This document shows positions 26,561 to 34,688 of a DNA stretch of 64,000 nucleotides, piece by piece. The first letter of the stretch is position 1. Each line of letters begins with the position of its first letter. Both the position numbers and the translations under genes were made by a program. Origin of the DNA: JAXMEB01 sp046348545 (lineage in GTDB: Bacteria; Pseudomonadota; Gammaproteobacteria; Berkiellales; Berkiellaceae); the NCBI GenBank assembly GCA_046348545.1, contig JAXMEB010000002.1:310001-374000 (forward strand). The letters are read 5' to 3'. The notes below the pieces were generated by a model. The model saw only the letters and a list, made by a program, of their open reading frames with translations, did not search any database and was not told where the DNA came from.

Positions 26561-28003
26561 ATGATAGGTTCCGCTGCCTCAATTTTAAAAAAATATTCTC
26601 TAAAAAACATACTTTCTGATCCACAGTTGTTTGGACAATTAAGTTTTAAGCAAATATTAAAGTTGATTGCAACTGACGAAGAGCTTGCACTAACATTATT
26701 ATCATCAGTTGAATTTGTAGCCAGTGTAGATGGGTTAGGATTAGCTTTGCTCGGTGAGAAGTATCCTAAAGTTGCTGCGAATATTTTGTCAAACCCAGAA
26801 TTACTATCAAAATTGCAGCCTATTGATTTGGTTCATTTGGGATCGCGACATAAAATCATTTCTGATCAATTATTTAAACTACCTATATTTCGACAGCTGA
26901 TTAGGGAGAACAGGATTCGAGGCGAGCACATTGCGTTAATTTTTCAAAATTTTAATGATATAGCATTGGATATTCTACAAAATGATTTTTTTATTCAAAA
27001 TATGGATGGCTCTCACGTGGCGATGCTGGGGCAGGTCTATTTAGAAGTGGCTTTGTATATTGTTCAAACACCATCCTTGTTTAAAAAGCTTGATATTGAC
27101 GATCTCTCTATTTTAGGTCAAGCACACGAGCCCATTGCTTGGATGATTCTGAACAACCCCAAGCTCCGAGAATACTTAGAGGGTGAAAACTACTCTCGAT
27201 TAGGGCGTTATCATGAGGCTGTTGCAAATTTTATTTTACAAGAAAGAGATGTTAGGGCGATAGGCAGAAACGTGGGAATTGCGCGTTTAGGCATGCAAAA
27301 TCCTACGACAGCAAAAAGAATTTTGATGGATGAATTCTGGCGACAATATTTAGATGGGGTTGCGCTCTCGATCTTGGGAGAATCTTGTGCCGAAATAGCG
27401 GAGATGATTTACAATGATGAAGCGCTATGTTCTCGATTAGATATTCACCAAAAGGTTGCACTGGGAAAACGTTCATTTCTCATCGCTTCCATTTTGATGG
27501 CAGATCCAGATTGCCTTGCTCAAATGACCGGCGTTGACCTGAAACTATTGGGATCGCAACATATGGATATTGCAAAAATTATCCTAGAAAATGATGATCT
27601 GTTCAAAAGATTAGGACCCAATGACAAAGGCTATTTAGGTCTCAAAGATTTATATCTTGCTAGATTAATCATATTGAAGCATTGGAACAAATTGAGCGTT
27701 CATAATCTTGGAATACTTTGCTTACAATTTATGGAAATTAACCAGATTGTATTGAATAATGCGGCGATATGGACACATTTATCAGTAGAATATCGAGATA
27801 TCTTGAATATGCGAATTACAACGATTAATGCAGCGCATAAACTGGTTTCTCAAAGTTATGGACAACCCTTAGGTATTGGCCACTTAAGCTCTTACTCGGT
27901 GCCAATGATGCTTCATAGTTATCCGCGGAGCGAGCCCATATCGATCCCAAGTCGTCGTTCTACAGGTGAATCGATATCAGCACCGAGGTGGAATTCTGTA
28001 TAA
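26561..28003 (+). CDS. solenoid protein with thirteen 29-residue repeats, effector-like
   Basis: 480 residues. From residue 27 to 406 the sequence is a tandem array of helical repeats of 29 residues (starts at 27, 56, 85, 119, 148, 177, 206, 235, 264, 293, 322, 351 and 378; a 5-residue insert before 119 and a 27-residue unit at 351). Conserved positions: a hydrophobic first residue, hydrophobic at 6, Leu-Gly at 9-10, Ile-Ala at 16-17, Ile-Leu at 20-21. Example: LDIDDLSILGQAHEPIAWMI. A Ser/Pro/Arg-rich tail follows (430-480). This looks like an alpha-solenoid for protein or nucleic acid binding; the period differs from TPR (34), PPR (35), ankyrin (33) and LRV (24). Family not recognised. It is flanked by repeat A on both sides. 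Confidence 0.7.
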   Translation: MIGSAASILKKYSLKNILSDPQLFGQLSFKQILKLIATDEELALTLLSSVEFVASVDGLGLALLGEKYPKVAANILSNPELLSKLQPIDLVHLGSRHKIISDQLFKLPIFRQLIRENRIRGEHIALIFQNFNDIALDILQNDFFIQNMDGSHVAMLGQVYLEVALYIVQTPSLFKKLDIDDLSILGQAHEPIAWMILNNPKLREYLEGENYSRLGRYHEAVANFILQERDVRAIGRNVGIARLGMQNPTTAKRILMDEFWRQYLDGVALSILGESCAEIAEMIYNDEALCSRLDIHQKVALGKRSFLIASILMADPDCLAQMTGVDLKLLGSQHMDIAKIILENDDLFKRLGPNDKGYLGLKDLYLARLIILKHWNKLSVHNLGILCLQFMEINQIVLNNAAIWTHLSVEYRDILNMRITTINAAHKLVSQSYGQPLGIGHLSSYSVPMMLHSYPRSEPISIPSRRSTGESISAPRWNSV

Positions 28004-28007
28004 AAAC

Positions 28008-28135
28008 TATACCCACAACAGATGATTTTTCGGGTAGGCGCCGAGCGTTCGAGACGCAGGAGTGTACACAAAGTACATGACTGCGATGAGAATCGCGAAG
28101 GCAACAACCCCGAAAATTCAGCTGTGAAGGGTATA
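28008..28135 (+). repeat. repeat A, 128-bp subtype
   Basis: Complete, forward orientation, 4 bases after the solenoid gene stop. Its right end (read on the minus strand as TATACCCTTCACAGCTGA) encodes the last five residues and the stop codon of the nitrilase gene. Confidence 0.92.
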
Positions 28136-28996
28136 TAATGACAGAGTGTTAACTGGCGTTGGTGAGCAATCATGTGCATCTAGAAAATTTCGAACATTTC
28201 CATGTTTTCTCACCCAATCAAGCTTCATAAAATCAAGATTTGCAGTCACCAAGGCTGGGCCTTCTGTTTGAGTTTGGGCAAGCAGGCCATCATTAGGGAA
28301 ACGCTTATCTGCAGGGCACAAAATTGCAGTAACGCCTTGGCAATGCTCAACTTCACGTGTGAGCGTCATGGGGCCAACAACCGAAGCGGTGACAATATAG
28401 CATTGATTTTCAATTGCACGAGCGCGAGCGCAATACAATACACGCGCAGCACCAGCAGCAGAATTCGTATAGCTTGGAACCAGTATCAGTTTGACACCTG
28501 CGAGGACTAATGGTCTAATTAATTCTGGAAATTCAACGTCATAACAGATTGCAATCCCTATTTTTCCAAAAGAGGTTTCAAATACCGTTTGTTTCTCACC
28601 TGGCACAATGTTTTTCTTCAATTTTTCATAAACAGTTAATCGCAGCTTATCTTGAAATCCATATTCACCTGATGGTGAGAAGAAGTATGCACGGTTCACA
28701 AATTGATTGGTTTTGACTTCAATAAGTATCGTGCCAGGTAGTATGTAAAGGTCATGCTTTTGAGACAGTGAACTGTAAAACGCAATGAAATCCGGCACAG
28801 CTGGTTGAATATGTTGATACAGTTTTAAATCAGTATCATATTGGCCGCAAGCAATTTCACAGCCAGCATATTCTGGTAAGACTAATAAATTTGAATTTTT
28901 TTTAGTTTCTAAGACAAGACGTTCGACCTTTTCGCAATAATCTTGCCAGTTTTTAAGGATACCGATTTCATATTGTACAGACGTTACACAAATCAT
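28118..28996 (-). CDS. carbon-nitrogen hydrolase (nitrilase superfamily)
   Basis: 292 residues from ATG 28996, which overlaps the GNAT stop codon (ATGA), so translation is coupled; a TTG at 29011 is less likely. The catalytic Glu-Lys-Cys triad is visible: LLVLPEYAG, FQDKLRLT and AICYDVEFPE. The family hydrolyses amides or nitriles; the substrate is not known. Pairing with a GNAT acetyltransferase recurs in bacteria, sometimes as a fusion. The last residues YTLHS and the stop come from repeat A, so the original C-terminus has been replaced or trimmed. Confidence 0.85.
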   Translation of the reverse strand: MICVTSVQYEIGILKNWQDYCEKVERLVLETKKNSNLLVLPEYAGCEIACGQYDTDLKLYQHIQPAVPDFIAFYSSLSQKHDLYILPGTILIEVKTNQFVNRAYFFSPSGEYGFQDKLRLTVYEKLKKNIVPGEKQTVFETSFGKIGIAICYDVEFPELIRPLVLAGVKLILVPSYTNSAAGAARVLYCARARAIENQCYIVTASVVGPMTLTREVEHCQGVTAILCPADKRFPNDGLLAQTQTEGPALVTANLDFMKLDWVRKHGNVRNFLDAHDCSPTPVNTLSLYTLHS

Positions 28997-29586
28997 AGCG
29001 TCTTCAGCCAAAAAGCCATTGGTTTAGTTGTGCGTTCGGTCTGGTCGATTTCTTTCCAAGAATAATATGCATACAAATTATTTTGCTTTTCATAGCCAAA
29101 TCGTTCCCAAACCGGATTGAGTGTGCGATGAGAGCTTGGCCTTCTGGGATCATCGAGTGGCCTATCCACGCCGCAAAACACAGATATTTTTGAACCGAAT
29201 TCTCTTGCAGCTTCTTCACGTTCGCTGAAAAAATATTTGTAGAGACCTTGCCCACGATATTTAGGTAATAAAACGGATTCGCCAAGGTAAAAGATCTCAT
29301 TGACGTTCATTTTTTGGTTGATAAAAGGCGCTTGGCATTCAGAGGTTTCGTGTTGAAGCGGGATTGCTGTCGAGGCCCCAACAATACGTTTGCCATCAAA
29401 TACGATCACAATATTGCTTTCTGAGCAACAGACATAGGTATGTAGATAGTCTGTTTCGTAATCAAGATCGCCATCATATAAGTAAGGATACTCCCTAAAT
29501 ACATCCATCCGTAATTTGGCTAAATAGGGGATAAATTCTCTGACGGCAGCCCCTTTGAAACGTTTGATTTTTAGTTCATCGTTCAT
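28993..29586 (-). CDS. GNAT-family N-acetyltransferase
   Basis: 197 residues from ATG 29586; an upstream TTG (29631) is open but weaker. The acetyl-CoA motif is seen in LLPKYRGQGLYKYFF, after a strand with EIFYLGESV. A C-terminal motif NPVWERFGYEKQNN is typical of this branch. It overlaps the nitrilase gene by 4 bases, suggesting that the two enzymes act on one molecule. Substrate unknown. Confidence 0.8.
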   Translation of the reverse strand: MNDELKIKRFKGAAVREFIPYLAKLRMDVFREYPYLYDGDLDYETDYLHTYVCCSESNIVIVFDGKRIVGASTAIPLQHETSECQAPFINQKMNVNEIFYLGESVLLPKYRGQGLYKYFFSEREEAAREFGSKISVFCGVDRPLDDPRRPSSHRTLNPVWERFGYEKQNNLYAYYSWKEIDQTERTTKPMAFWLKTL

Positions 29587-29804
29587 GTTTATCGTGATTG
29601 ATTTAAGTTTAGTGTCAAAAATATAACGCAAGTCAGATAATTTTACATGAAAAATATATGAGCTGTATGACTTGCTAGTCTGCTTCCGTAAGCTTTAGGT
29701 TGGATCCCAGTCTTGTAGTTATGTACTAAAATTATTTTTAATAATAACTTGTAATGTTTAAAAGAAGTTTGTCAGAATAGTTAATCACTTAGCCTTTGGA
29801 AATA

Positions 29805-30080
29805 ATGATGACAGATGATGATCTTGAAGCGGTATATCACCTTGAAAAGATATACGATCTTGAATTGACGGGTTCAGAGCTTGATAGAAAGCGCCAGGAC
29901 TTATCGCAAGAAGTATTTCGAATAGAAAAAAATCAGTATTTATCGCAATTTAAGTTGTTTAGAAGTGGCTAGTCTGAGTTAGAAATGGAAGACGGTTCTA
30001 TCGAAAAAACATACCTTGATCTAGATTGTATCGTGATGTTAAAGACTCGATGTCGACAGATCGCAAAAAAAATAATATGA
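29805..30080 (+). pseudogene. small ORF interrupted by one in-frame TAG
   Basis: From ATG 29805 (GGA upstream) 55 codons run to TAG 29970-29972. The same frame continues without other stops for 35 codons to TGA 30078-30080, including an internal ATG at 29985. The first part begins MMTDDDLEAVYHLEK and is acidic and helical; the second has LDCIVMLKTRCRQIAKK. It is either two tiny genes or one 92-codon gene broken by a nonsense mutation. No family recognised. Confidence 0.35.
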
Positions 30081-30180
30081 TTTGGCTGGCTAAATTTTAG
30101 AGAGAAATGCAAATTATATGGACCATTTGTTAGGCTCTCGCTAATATATGGGTTCAGGTTTGTTTTAGTAAGGAGCATTT

Positions 30181-30288
30181 ATGTCAAAATCCAAAGATAC
30201 GAAGAAAGAAACTAAGAAAGAACCTAAGTTTAAATCCGTAAAAGAAAAAAGAGCAGCTAAGCGCGAAAAACAAAAAGAAAAAGCTTAA
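30181..30288 (+). CDS. small lysine-rich basic protein
   Basis: 35 residues, starting MSKSKDTKKETKKEPKFKSV, with a strong AGGAG 5 bases upstream and followed by a hairpin. About half of the residues are Lys or Arg. Very short Lys-rich proteins of this look occur in Legionella-type genomes, but their role is unknown; nucleic acid binding is a guess from charge. Confidence 0.65.
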   Translation: MSKSKDTKKETKKEPKFKSVKEKRAAKREKQKEKA

Positions 30289-30301
30289 GTTCCATAACCG
30301 G

Positions 30302-30324
30302 GGCTAGCCTATTGTAGGCTAGCC
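30302..30324. terminator. strong hairpin after the Lys-rich gene
   Basis: GGCTAGCCTA, loop TTG, TAGGCTAGCC: a 10-base perfect stem, extended by GG/CC pairs outside. There is no T-run, so it may be a mRNA-stabilising hairpin or weak terminator. Confidence 0.5.
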
Positions 30325-30344
30325 TAACCCCTTAGGTTTATAAG

Positions 30345-30725
30345 ATGCTTACAACCTATGAAAAACATAAACAAAACGCTAATTCGTTGTTGCCTTATGA
30401 CATTCTGTTGATTGGGCAAATAGAAGATGCTTTAAATGTTTTGAAGAAATGTAGCTTTGTATCCTTCCTAGAGCGCCCTGGTAAGATCTATTTGAAGTTA
30501 GATCAGAAAGCAGAATCTCCTAATCCTTCTCCATATATTAAATTATCAAGCCAAGCTATTTGCCAAGGCGCGTTAGATACGGTATGTGATTATTACGGGG
30601 TACGGCGAAACACAGGCTATAGAGTCGCTTCTCTTCCAGGTCATTTTGAGATTCTGAGCCCACTGTTGAAGTATTTTGGTCCGCAACAACCAAAAGAAAC
30701 TGTAAGACAGCGAATATACCCATAA
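30345..30725 (+). CDS. hypothetical protein ending inside repeat A
   Basis: 126 residues. Not recognised. Helical N-terminus (MLTTYEKHKQNANSLLPYDI), middle FLERPGKIYLKLDQKAE, and near the end YFGPQQPKETVRQRIYP. The last codons and the stop TAA come from the left end of repeat A (TATACCCATAA), so the gene has probably been cut or its end rewritten by that insertion. Only a weak ribosome binding site is seen. Confidence 0.45.
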   Translation: MLTTYEKHKQNANSLLPYDILLIGQIEDALNVLKKCSFVSFLERPGKIYLKLDQKAESPNPSPYIKLSSQAICQGALDTVCDYYGVRRNTGYRVASLPGHFEILSPLLKYFGPQQPKETVRQRIYP

Positions 30726-30844
30726 CAGCTAAATTTTCGCGGGTTGTTTGTCTGTCCGTCGCGTCCGCTCGAAGTTCGAAGAACGTAGGCGGAAGCTCCT
30801 AAGCGCGTAGGCAGGTACCCGAAATATCAGCTGTTGTGGGTATA
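30715..30844 (-). repeat. repeat A, 130-bp subtype
   Basis: Complete, reverse orientation, with the second-type interior (GACGGACAAACAACC when read in reverse). It overlaps the end of the ORF at 30345 and ends 8 bases from the stop codon of the GG-leader peptide at 30852. Confidence 0.88.
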
Positions 30845-30851
30845 CGAGTCT

Positions 30852-31088
30852 TTAAATCGGAACGCCACCTGAAAGCACATACTGATGCGCTATCAGGGGG
30901 TCCCCAAAATCACTACCACATTGTTTTAATAGTGCTTTGGCTGCAGCCCTAATATCAAAACCAGGCTCTCCAATTCCGCTTGAAACTAAAAGTTTCATAT
31001 CGGTACAAATCATATCTTGCGATGGATAGCCTGGAATGATTTCCCCACCAGAGATCTGAGAGAGTGTGTTGTTAGGAATGTATTTCAT
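30852..31088 (-). CDS. double-glycine leader peptide, paralogue 2 (78 residues)
   Basis: AGGAG upstream of ATG 31088. The 15-residue leader MKYIPNNTLSQISGG is a double-glycine leader, with the mature part starting EIIPGYPSQ. By hand alignment it shares 43 of 78 positions with the peptide at 31103, without gaps. Conserved in the pair: ICTD, KLLV, GEPG, ALLKQC and GGVP; two cysteines (in ICTD and KQC) could form a disulfide. Unlike classical class II bacteriocins it has no long hydrophobic stretch. Likely exported by the C39 transporter at 13990. Family not recognised; function unknown. Confidence 0.75.
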   Translation of the reverse strand: MKYIPNNTLSQISGGEIIPGYPSQDMICTDMKLLVSSGIGEPGFDIRAAAKALLKQCGSDFGDPLIAHQYVLSGGVPI

Positions 31089-31102
31089 AACAAATCTCCT
31101 GA

Positions 31103-31351
31103 TTATGGCATTGGAGGAAGGGGTACACCACCATTCATCACGTATTCACGCGCCATTTCCGGTGACCAAAAATCGGTATTACATTGTTTGAGTAACGCTC
31201 TCACTGCTGCAGTGACATCCAAACCGGGCTCACCACGATGGGCATTCACCAAGAGTTTGACATCGGTACAAATAACGCCATCAGCTGGCCAGCCTGGTAG
31301 AATCTCACCGCCAGAAATAACAGATTGCTCCTGAATTGATAAAATTTTCAT
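31103..31351 (-). CDS. double-glycine leader peptide, paralogue 1 (82 residues)
   Basis: AGGAGG upstream of ATG 31351, the strongest ribosome binding site in the area. The leader MKILSIQEQSVISGG is cut before EILPGWPADG. The mature peptide has the two conserved cysteines, the GEPGLD turn and an end GGVPLPPMP. It is the first gene of a two-gene operon with the paralogue 14 bases downstream. A pair of related peptides recalls two-peptide bacteriocins or peptide pheromones. It is divergent from the methyltransferase gene at 31509 across a 157-base gap. Confidence 0.75.
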   Translation of the reverse strand: MKILSIQEQSVISGGEILPGWPADGVICTDVKLLVNAHRGEPGLDVTAAVRALLKQCNTDFWSPEMAREYVMNGGVPLPPMP

Positions 31352-31508
31352 TTAAAACCTCCTGTTTTTAGTTTCTTGAGCAAGGCTAGCTTAGCATGTC
31401 ATTTTATCACACGATAGCGCCTTATAGTGGTTAGGCTACTTGACTTAAGGCTCCTCAAGCCTTCAAAATTTCCGCACGCAGTTTTGGAGTACGCACAAAG
31501 GAATCCTC

Positions 31509-33071
31509 ATGAGTGAATTTTCATATGATGTTACGCAATACCTATCTCACCCTTATTCTCAATCTCACCCAGAGTTGCTGGCGCTGTTAGGTGAGTTATT
31601 TGGTTTGAAACCTAAGCCCTGGCGAAAGGCTCGGATTCTGGAACTAGGGTGTGCAGCCGGTGGCAATATTATTCCCTTAGCGATGGAAGCGCCTGATGCT
31701 GAGATTGTTGGTATCGATTTGTCTCAAAAACAAATCGAAGATGGACAAGCTCAGATCAAAGAACTAGGCCTTACGAATATTAAGTTAGAACATCGTTCAA
31801 TTACTGACATTAACAAAGAAGATGGTTTGTTTGATTATGTGATTACGCATGGCGTCTGGTCTTGGGTTCCTGAAGAGGTGCGGCAACATATTTTCGGTAT
31901 TTTCCGGAATAATATGTCTGATCAAGGGGTTGGGTATGTGAGTTACAATACGCTGCCGGGTTGGAATATGGTGCTCAGTGTGCGGGATATGATGAAATTT
32001 CATGCTTTGGGATTTTCTACGCATACTGAAAAAGCGCAACAAGCTCGGTTATTGCTTAAATTTATTGTCGATGGTCTTCAAAATGATACTTCACCATACG
32101 CCAATTTTTTGAGAAATGAGATCCAGCTCATTTCAAGGCAAACCGATAATTACATTTTGCATGAGTATCTAGAAGATGAAAATCATCCCGTCTATTTTCA
32201 TCAATTCATGGAGCAAGCACAGAAGTTTCATTTGAGTTATTTGTCAGATACGTATTTGCCTGATATGTTTGCTTATAACTTGCCAGAGCAATTCGCTAAA
32301 GAAATTGGTAAAATTGACAATATTATCCGTGCTAACCAATACATGGATTTTATTAAAAATCGACGTTTTCGCTGCACGTTACTCTGTCATAGTCACAATC
32401 AAATCAATCGTCAATTATCATTTGATAAAATTAAGGATTATTTCTTTACCTACTCAGGGATTAAAACACAAGGCATCGATGAGACTAGCTTGGAGGAAGG
32501 GGTGCCACTTAATTTTACAAATGGATTGGTTACGCTCACCGTGAAGAGTAAAATTTCTAAAACGGCAATGTGGTTGATGCAGAATCAGAAGGGTAAGCCC
32601 ATCGCGTTTAAAGCGCTTTGTCAGATGACAATGCGGCAATTGAAATCCAAAAATTATACGGAAGTGCAGAATCATTTGATTAATGATCTTAACTTGCTAA
32701 GATTAGTCCTGGGTGGATTAGTGATATTACATTTAAGCGAAGGCAACTATACGAGCAAGCTTACAGATAAACCCAAAGTGAGCAAATTGGTAAGTTATCA
32801 AATCCAAAAACGTCATTACGTCACCAATCAACGGCATCAGTTGGTTGCCCTCTCTCTCATAGAGCAATTCTTAGTTAAAGAGCTTAATGGTCAACAAACT
32901 ATTTCAGATATCTCCAAAAAGATAACTACGCTAGTCTTGTCGGGTGAAATAAAGTTGCAACGAGAAGATGGCTCGCAAATTACAGAGAAAGAAGACATTG
33001 AACGCAGAATGCCAGGTCTTTGCGAAGAGTTACTAGAAAAATTTGCAGAGAATGCCCTGTTGGTCGAATAG
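31509..33071 (+). CDS. class I SAM methyltransferase, PKMT-like (protein lysine methyltransferase family)
   Basis: 520 residues. The SAM-binding fold lies at 45-170 (motif I ILELGCAAGGNIIPLA, EIVGIDLSQ), followed by a methyltransferase regulatory domain (about 215-300, FAKEIGKIDNIIRANQYMDF, NRRFRCTLLCH) and a C-terminal helical domain. This architecture is that of rickettsial PKMT1/2, which methylate lysines of outer membrane protein B, and of homologues in other Proteobacteria. The target here is unknown; a surface protein or the neighbouring peptides are options. The stop codon TAG is directly followed by repeat A. Confidence 0.8.
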   Translation: MSEFSYDVTQYLSHPYSQSHPELLALLGELFGLKPKPWRKARILELGCAAGGNIIPLAMEAPDAEIVGIDLSQKQIEDGQAQIKELGLTNIKLEHRSITDINKEDGLFDYVITHGVWSWVPEEVRQHIFGIFRNNMSDQGVGYVSYNTLPGWNMVLSVRDMMKFHALGFSTHTEKAQQARLLLKFIVDGLQNDTSPYANFLRNEIQLISRQTDNYILHEYLEDENHPVYFHQFMEQAQKFHLSYLSDTYLPDMFAYNLPEQFAKEIGKIDNIIRANQYMDFIKNRRFRCTLLCHSHNQINRQLSFDKIKDYFFTYSGIKTQGIDETSLEEGVPLNFTNGLVTLTVKSKISKTAMWLMQNQKGKPIAFKALCQMTMRQLKSKNYTEVQNHLINDLNLLRLVLGGLVILHLSEGNYTSKLTDKPKVSKLVSYQIQKRHYVTNQRHQLVALSLIEQFLVKELNGQQTISDISKKITTLVLSGEIKLQREDGSQITEKEDIERRMPGLCEELLEKFAENALLVE

Positions 33072-33201
33072 TATACCCACAACAGATGATTTTTCGGGTA
33101 CCTGCCTACGCGCTTAGGAGCTTCCGCCTACGTTCTTCGAACTTCGAGCGGACGCAACGGACGGACAAGCAAACCCTGAAGAATCATCTGTGAAGGGTAT
33201 A
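33072..33201 (+). repeat. repeat A, 130-bp subtype
   Basis: Complete, forward orientation. The first base follows the methyltransferase stop codon without any gap. The right end is altered (GAAGAATCATCTGTGAAGGG), mixing left- and right-arm versions. Confidence 0.88.
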
Positions 33202-33234
33202 GTAGGTTGGATAACCCTAAAATTAGATGCTATC

Positions 33235-33271
33235 CCTTGAGTGTTAAGATGCTAATTTCTTTCACTCAAGG
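33235..33271 (+). promoter_or_regulatory. leader hairpin covering the Shine-Dalgarno of the first EPS gene
   Basis: CCTTGAGTG (33235-33243) and CACTCAAGG (33263-33271) are a perfect 9-base inverted repeat with a 19-base loop. The AAGG of the right arm is the only ribosome binding site, 6 bases before ATG 33278. The hairpin would hide it, allowing translational control of the XrtA exopolysaccharide locus; it could instead be a protein operator. Confidence 0.5.
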
Positions 33272-33277
33272 TTAACC

Positions 33278-34678
33278 ATGAGCACTATTCGAATTTTCAG
33301 GCAATATATCCCTGTATCGTATATTTTGCTTGCAATCATTGAGATTAGTGTTTTCCTATTCTCTCTTTATTTAGGGGTGCTCTCAGCCTTAAAAGTTCAA
33401 CTTACAGAAATCGAAGATTATTTCGAGCCACTTGCATTTGAAGCCGCATTCTTTTCCATCACCATGTTCTTTTCTCTAGTTGCTGTTGGCTTGTATCAAC
33501 GTAGACTACAAGAAGGCTACTCGAGCCTTCTTGCCCGGATTATTTTAGCAGTGTGCCTTGGGGTACTACTGATTCATCAACTCTCGTATATTTTCCCCGA
33601 TTTAGATATGAGTCCTAGAGTATGGATTTCGATTGTCGGTTGGGCCTTTCTTGGGATTATATTAGTTCGGTTCAGCTTTTATCGAATGTTGCGGGCTGAT
33701 ACCTTAAAGCGAAGGGTGCTGGTATTAGGAGAAGGTGAAAAAGCGACTGAGCTGAAATCAGCATTAACGCTTTTCAATAAACAAGGATTGAAATTAGTCG
33801 GCTTTGTACCACTTGCTGACAAATTGCTAGGTTTGGGAGCCAATCTTATTTTAGCCAGCCAGACTGACTTATTAATGATGGTTGAAAAGTCCCAAGCGGA
33901 TCAAATCGTTGTTGCTATTGACAATAAGCATCATGGATTTCCGTCAGAACAACTCATGAAATGCAAGCTTGCAGGCATTGAGGTGATCGACATTGTTTCG
34001 TTTTATGAACGAGAACTGGGCAAAATTATGATCAATTGGATCTCACCCAGCTGGTTTATTTACGCTGATGGATTCCAACATGGTGCGTTTTGGAGACGCG
34101 CCAAAAGATTCTCAGATATCTTGGTGAGTATTATCCTGATTCTAATTACCTTCCCAGTTATCGCTATGGTTGCGATCAGTATTTGGCTAGAGTCAGGTGG
34201 ACGCGGTCCCATTTTTTATAGGCAGTCTCGAGTTGGGCAATACGGAAAAATTTTTGAGCTCCTAAAGTTCAGGAGTATGCAAATTAATGCCGAACAAGAC
34301 GGCAAAGCGCGTTGGGCCCAAAAAAATGATAATCGGGTAACACGGATTGGTAAATGGCTCCGCAGGACCCGTATTGATGAGTTGCCACAAGTGATTAATG
34401 TGCTTAAAGGTGAAATGAGTTTTGTCGGACCTAGGCCTGAAAGACCTGAATTTGTTAGTGAACTTGAAAAAAAGATACCATTTTATCAAGAACGACATGT
34501 GCTTAAACCCGGTATCACTGGATGGGCACAGGTCTGCTATCCGTATGGTGCAACTGAAAAAGATGCATTAGAAAAACTTCAATATGATCTCTACTATGTC
34601 AAAAATAGCAGTTTGTTTCTTGACTTTGTCATTTTACTGCAAACAGCAGAAGTGATATTGTGGGGAAAAGGTCGGTAA
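33278..34678 (+). CDS. epsB: initiating sugar-phosphate transferase of the XrtA EPS locus (EpsB-type)
   Basis: 466 residues. Five N-terminal membrane helices with a CoA-binding-like middle domain (RRVLVLGEGEKATELKSA), then a bacterial sugar transferase domain (about 270-460: KRFSDILVSIILILITFPVI, FRSMQINAEQDG, TRIDELPQVINVLKGEMSFV, GPRPERPEFV). It puts the first sugar phosphate on undecaprenyl phosphate to begin the repeat unit. The length and build match the XrtA-associated subfamily (TIGR03013 type). First gene of the EPS cluster; prsK starts 10 bases later. Confidence 0.9.
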   Translation: MSTIRIFRQYIPVSYILLAIIEISVFLFSLYLGVLSALKVQLTEIEDYFEPLAFEAAFFSITMFFSLVAVGLYQRRLQEGYSSLLARIILAVCLGVLLIHQLSYIFPDLDMSPRVWISIVGWAFLGIILVRFSFYRMLRADTLKRRVLVLGEGEKATELKSALTLFNKQGLKLVGFVPLADKLLGLGANLILASQTDLLMMVEKSQADQIVVAIDNKHHGFPSEQLMKCKLAGIEVIDIVSFYERELGKIMINWISPSWFIYADGFQHGAFWRRAKRFSDILVSIILILITFPVIAMVAISIWLESGGRGPIFYRQSRVGQYGKIFELLKFRSMQINAEQDGKARWAQKNDNRVTRIGKWLRRTRIDELPQVINVLKGEMSFVGPRPERPEFVSELEKKIPFYQERHVLKPGITGWAQVCYPYGATEKDALEKLQYDLYYVKNSSLFLDFVILLQTAEVILWGKGR

Positions 34679-34688
34679 GGGAGTCTTC

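Noticed and set aside
31352..31508. Possible bidirectional promoter between the GG peptides and the methyltransferase
   Set aside because: A shared promoter region is expected there, but I could not find boxes good enough to mark.
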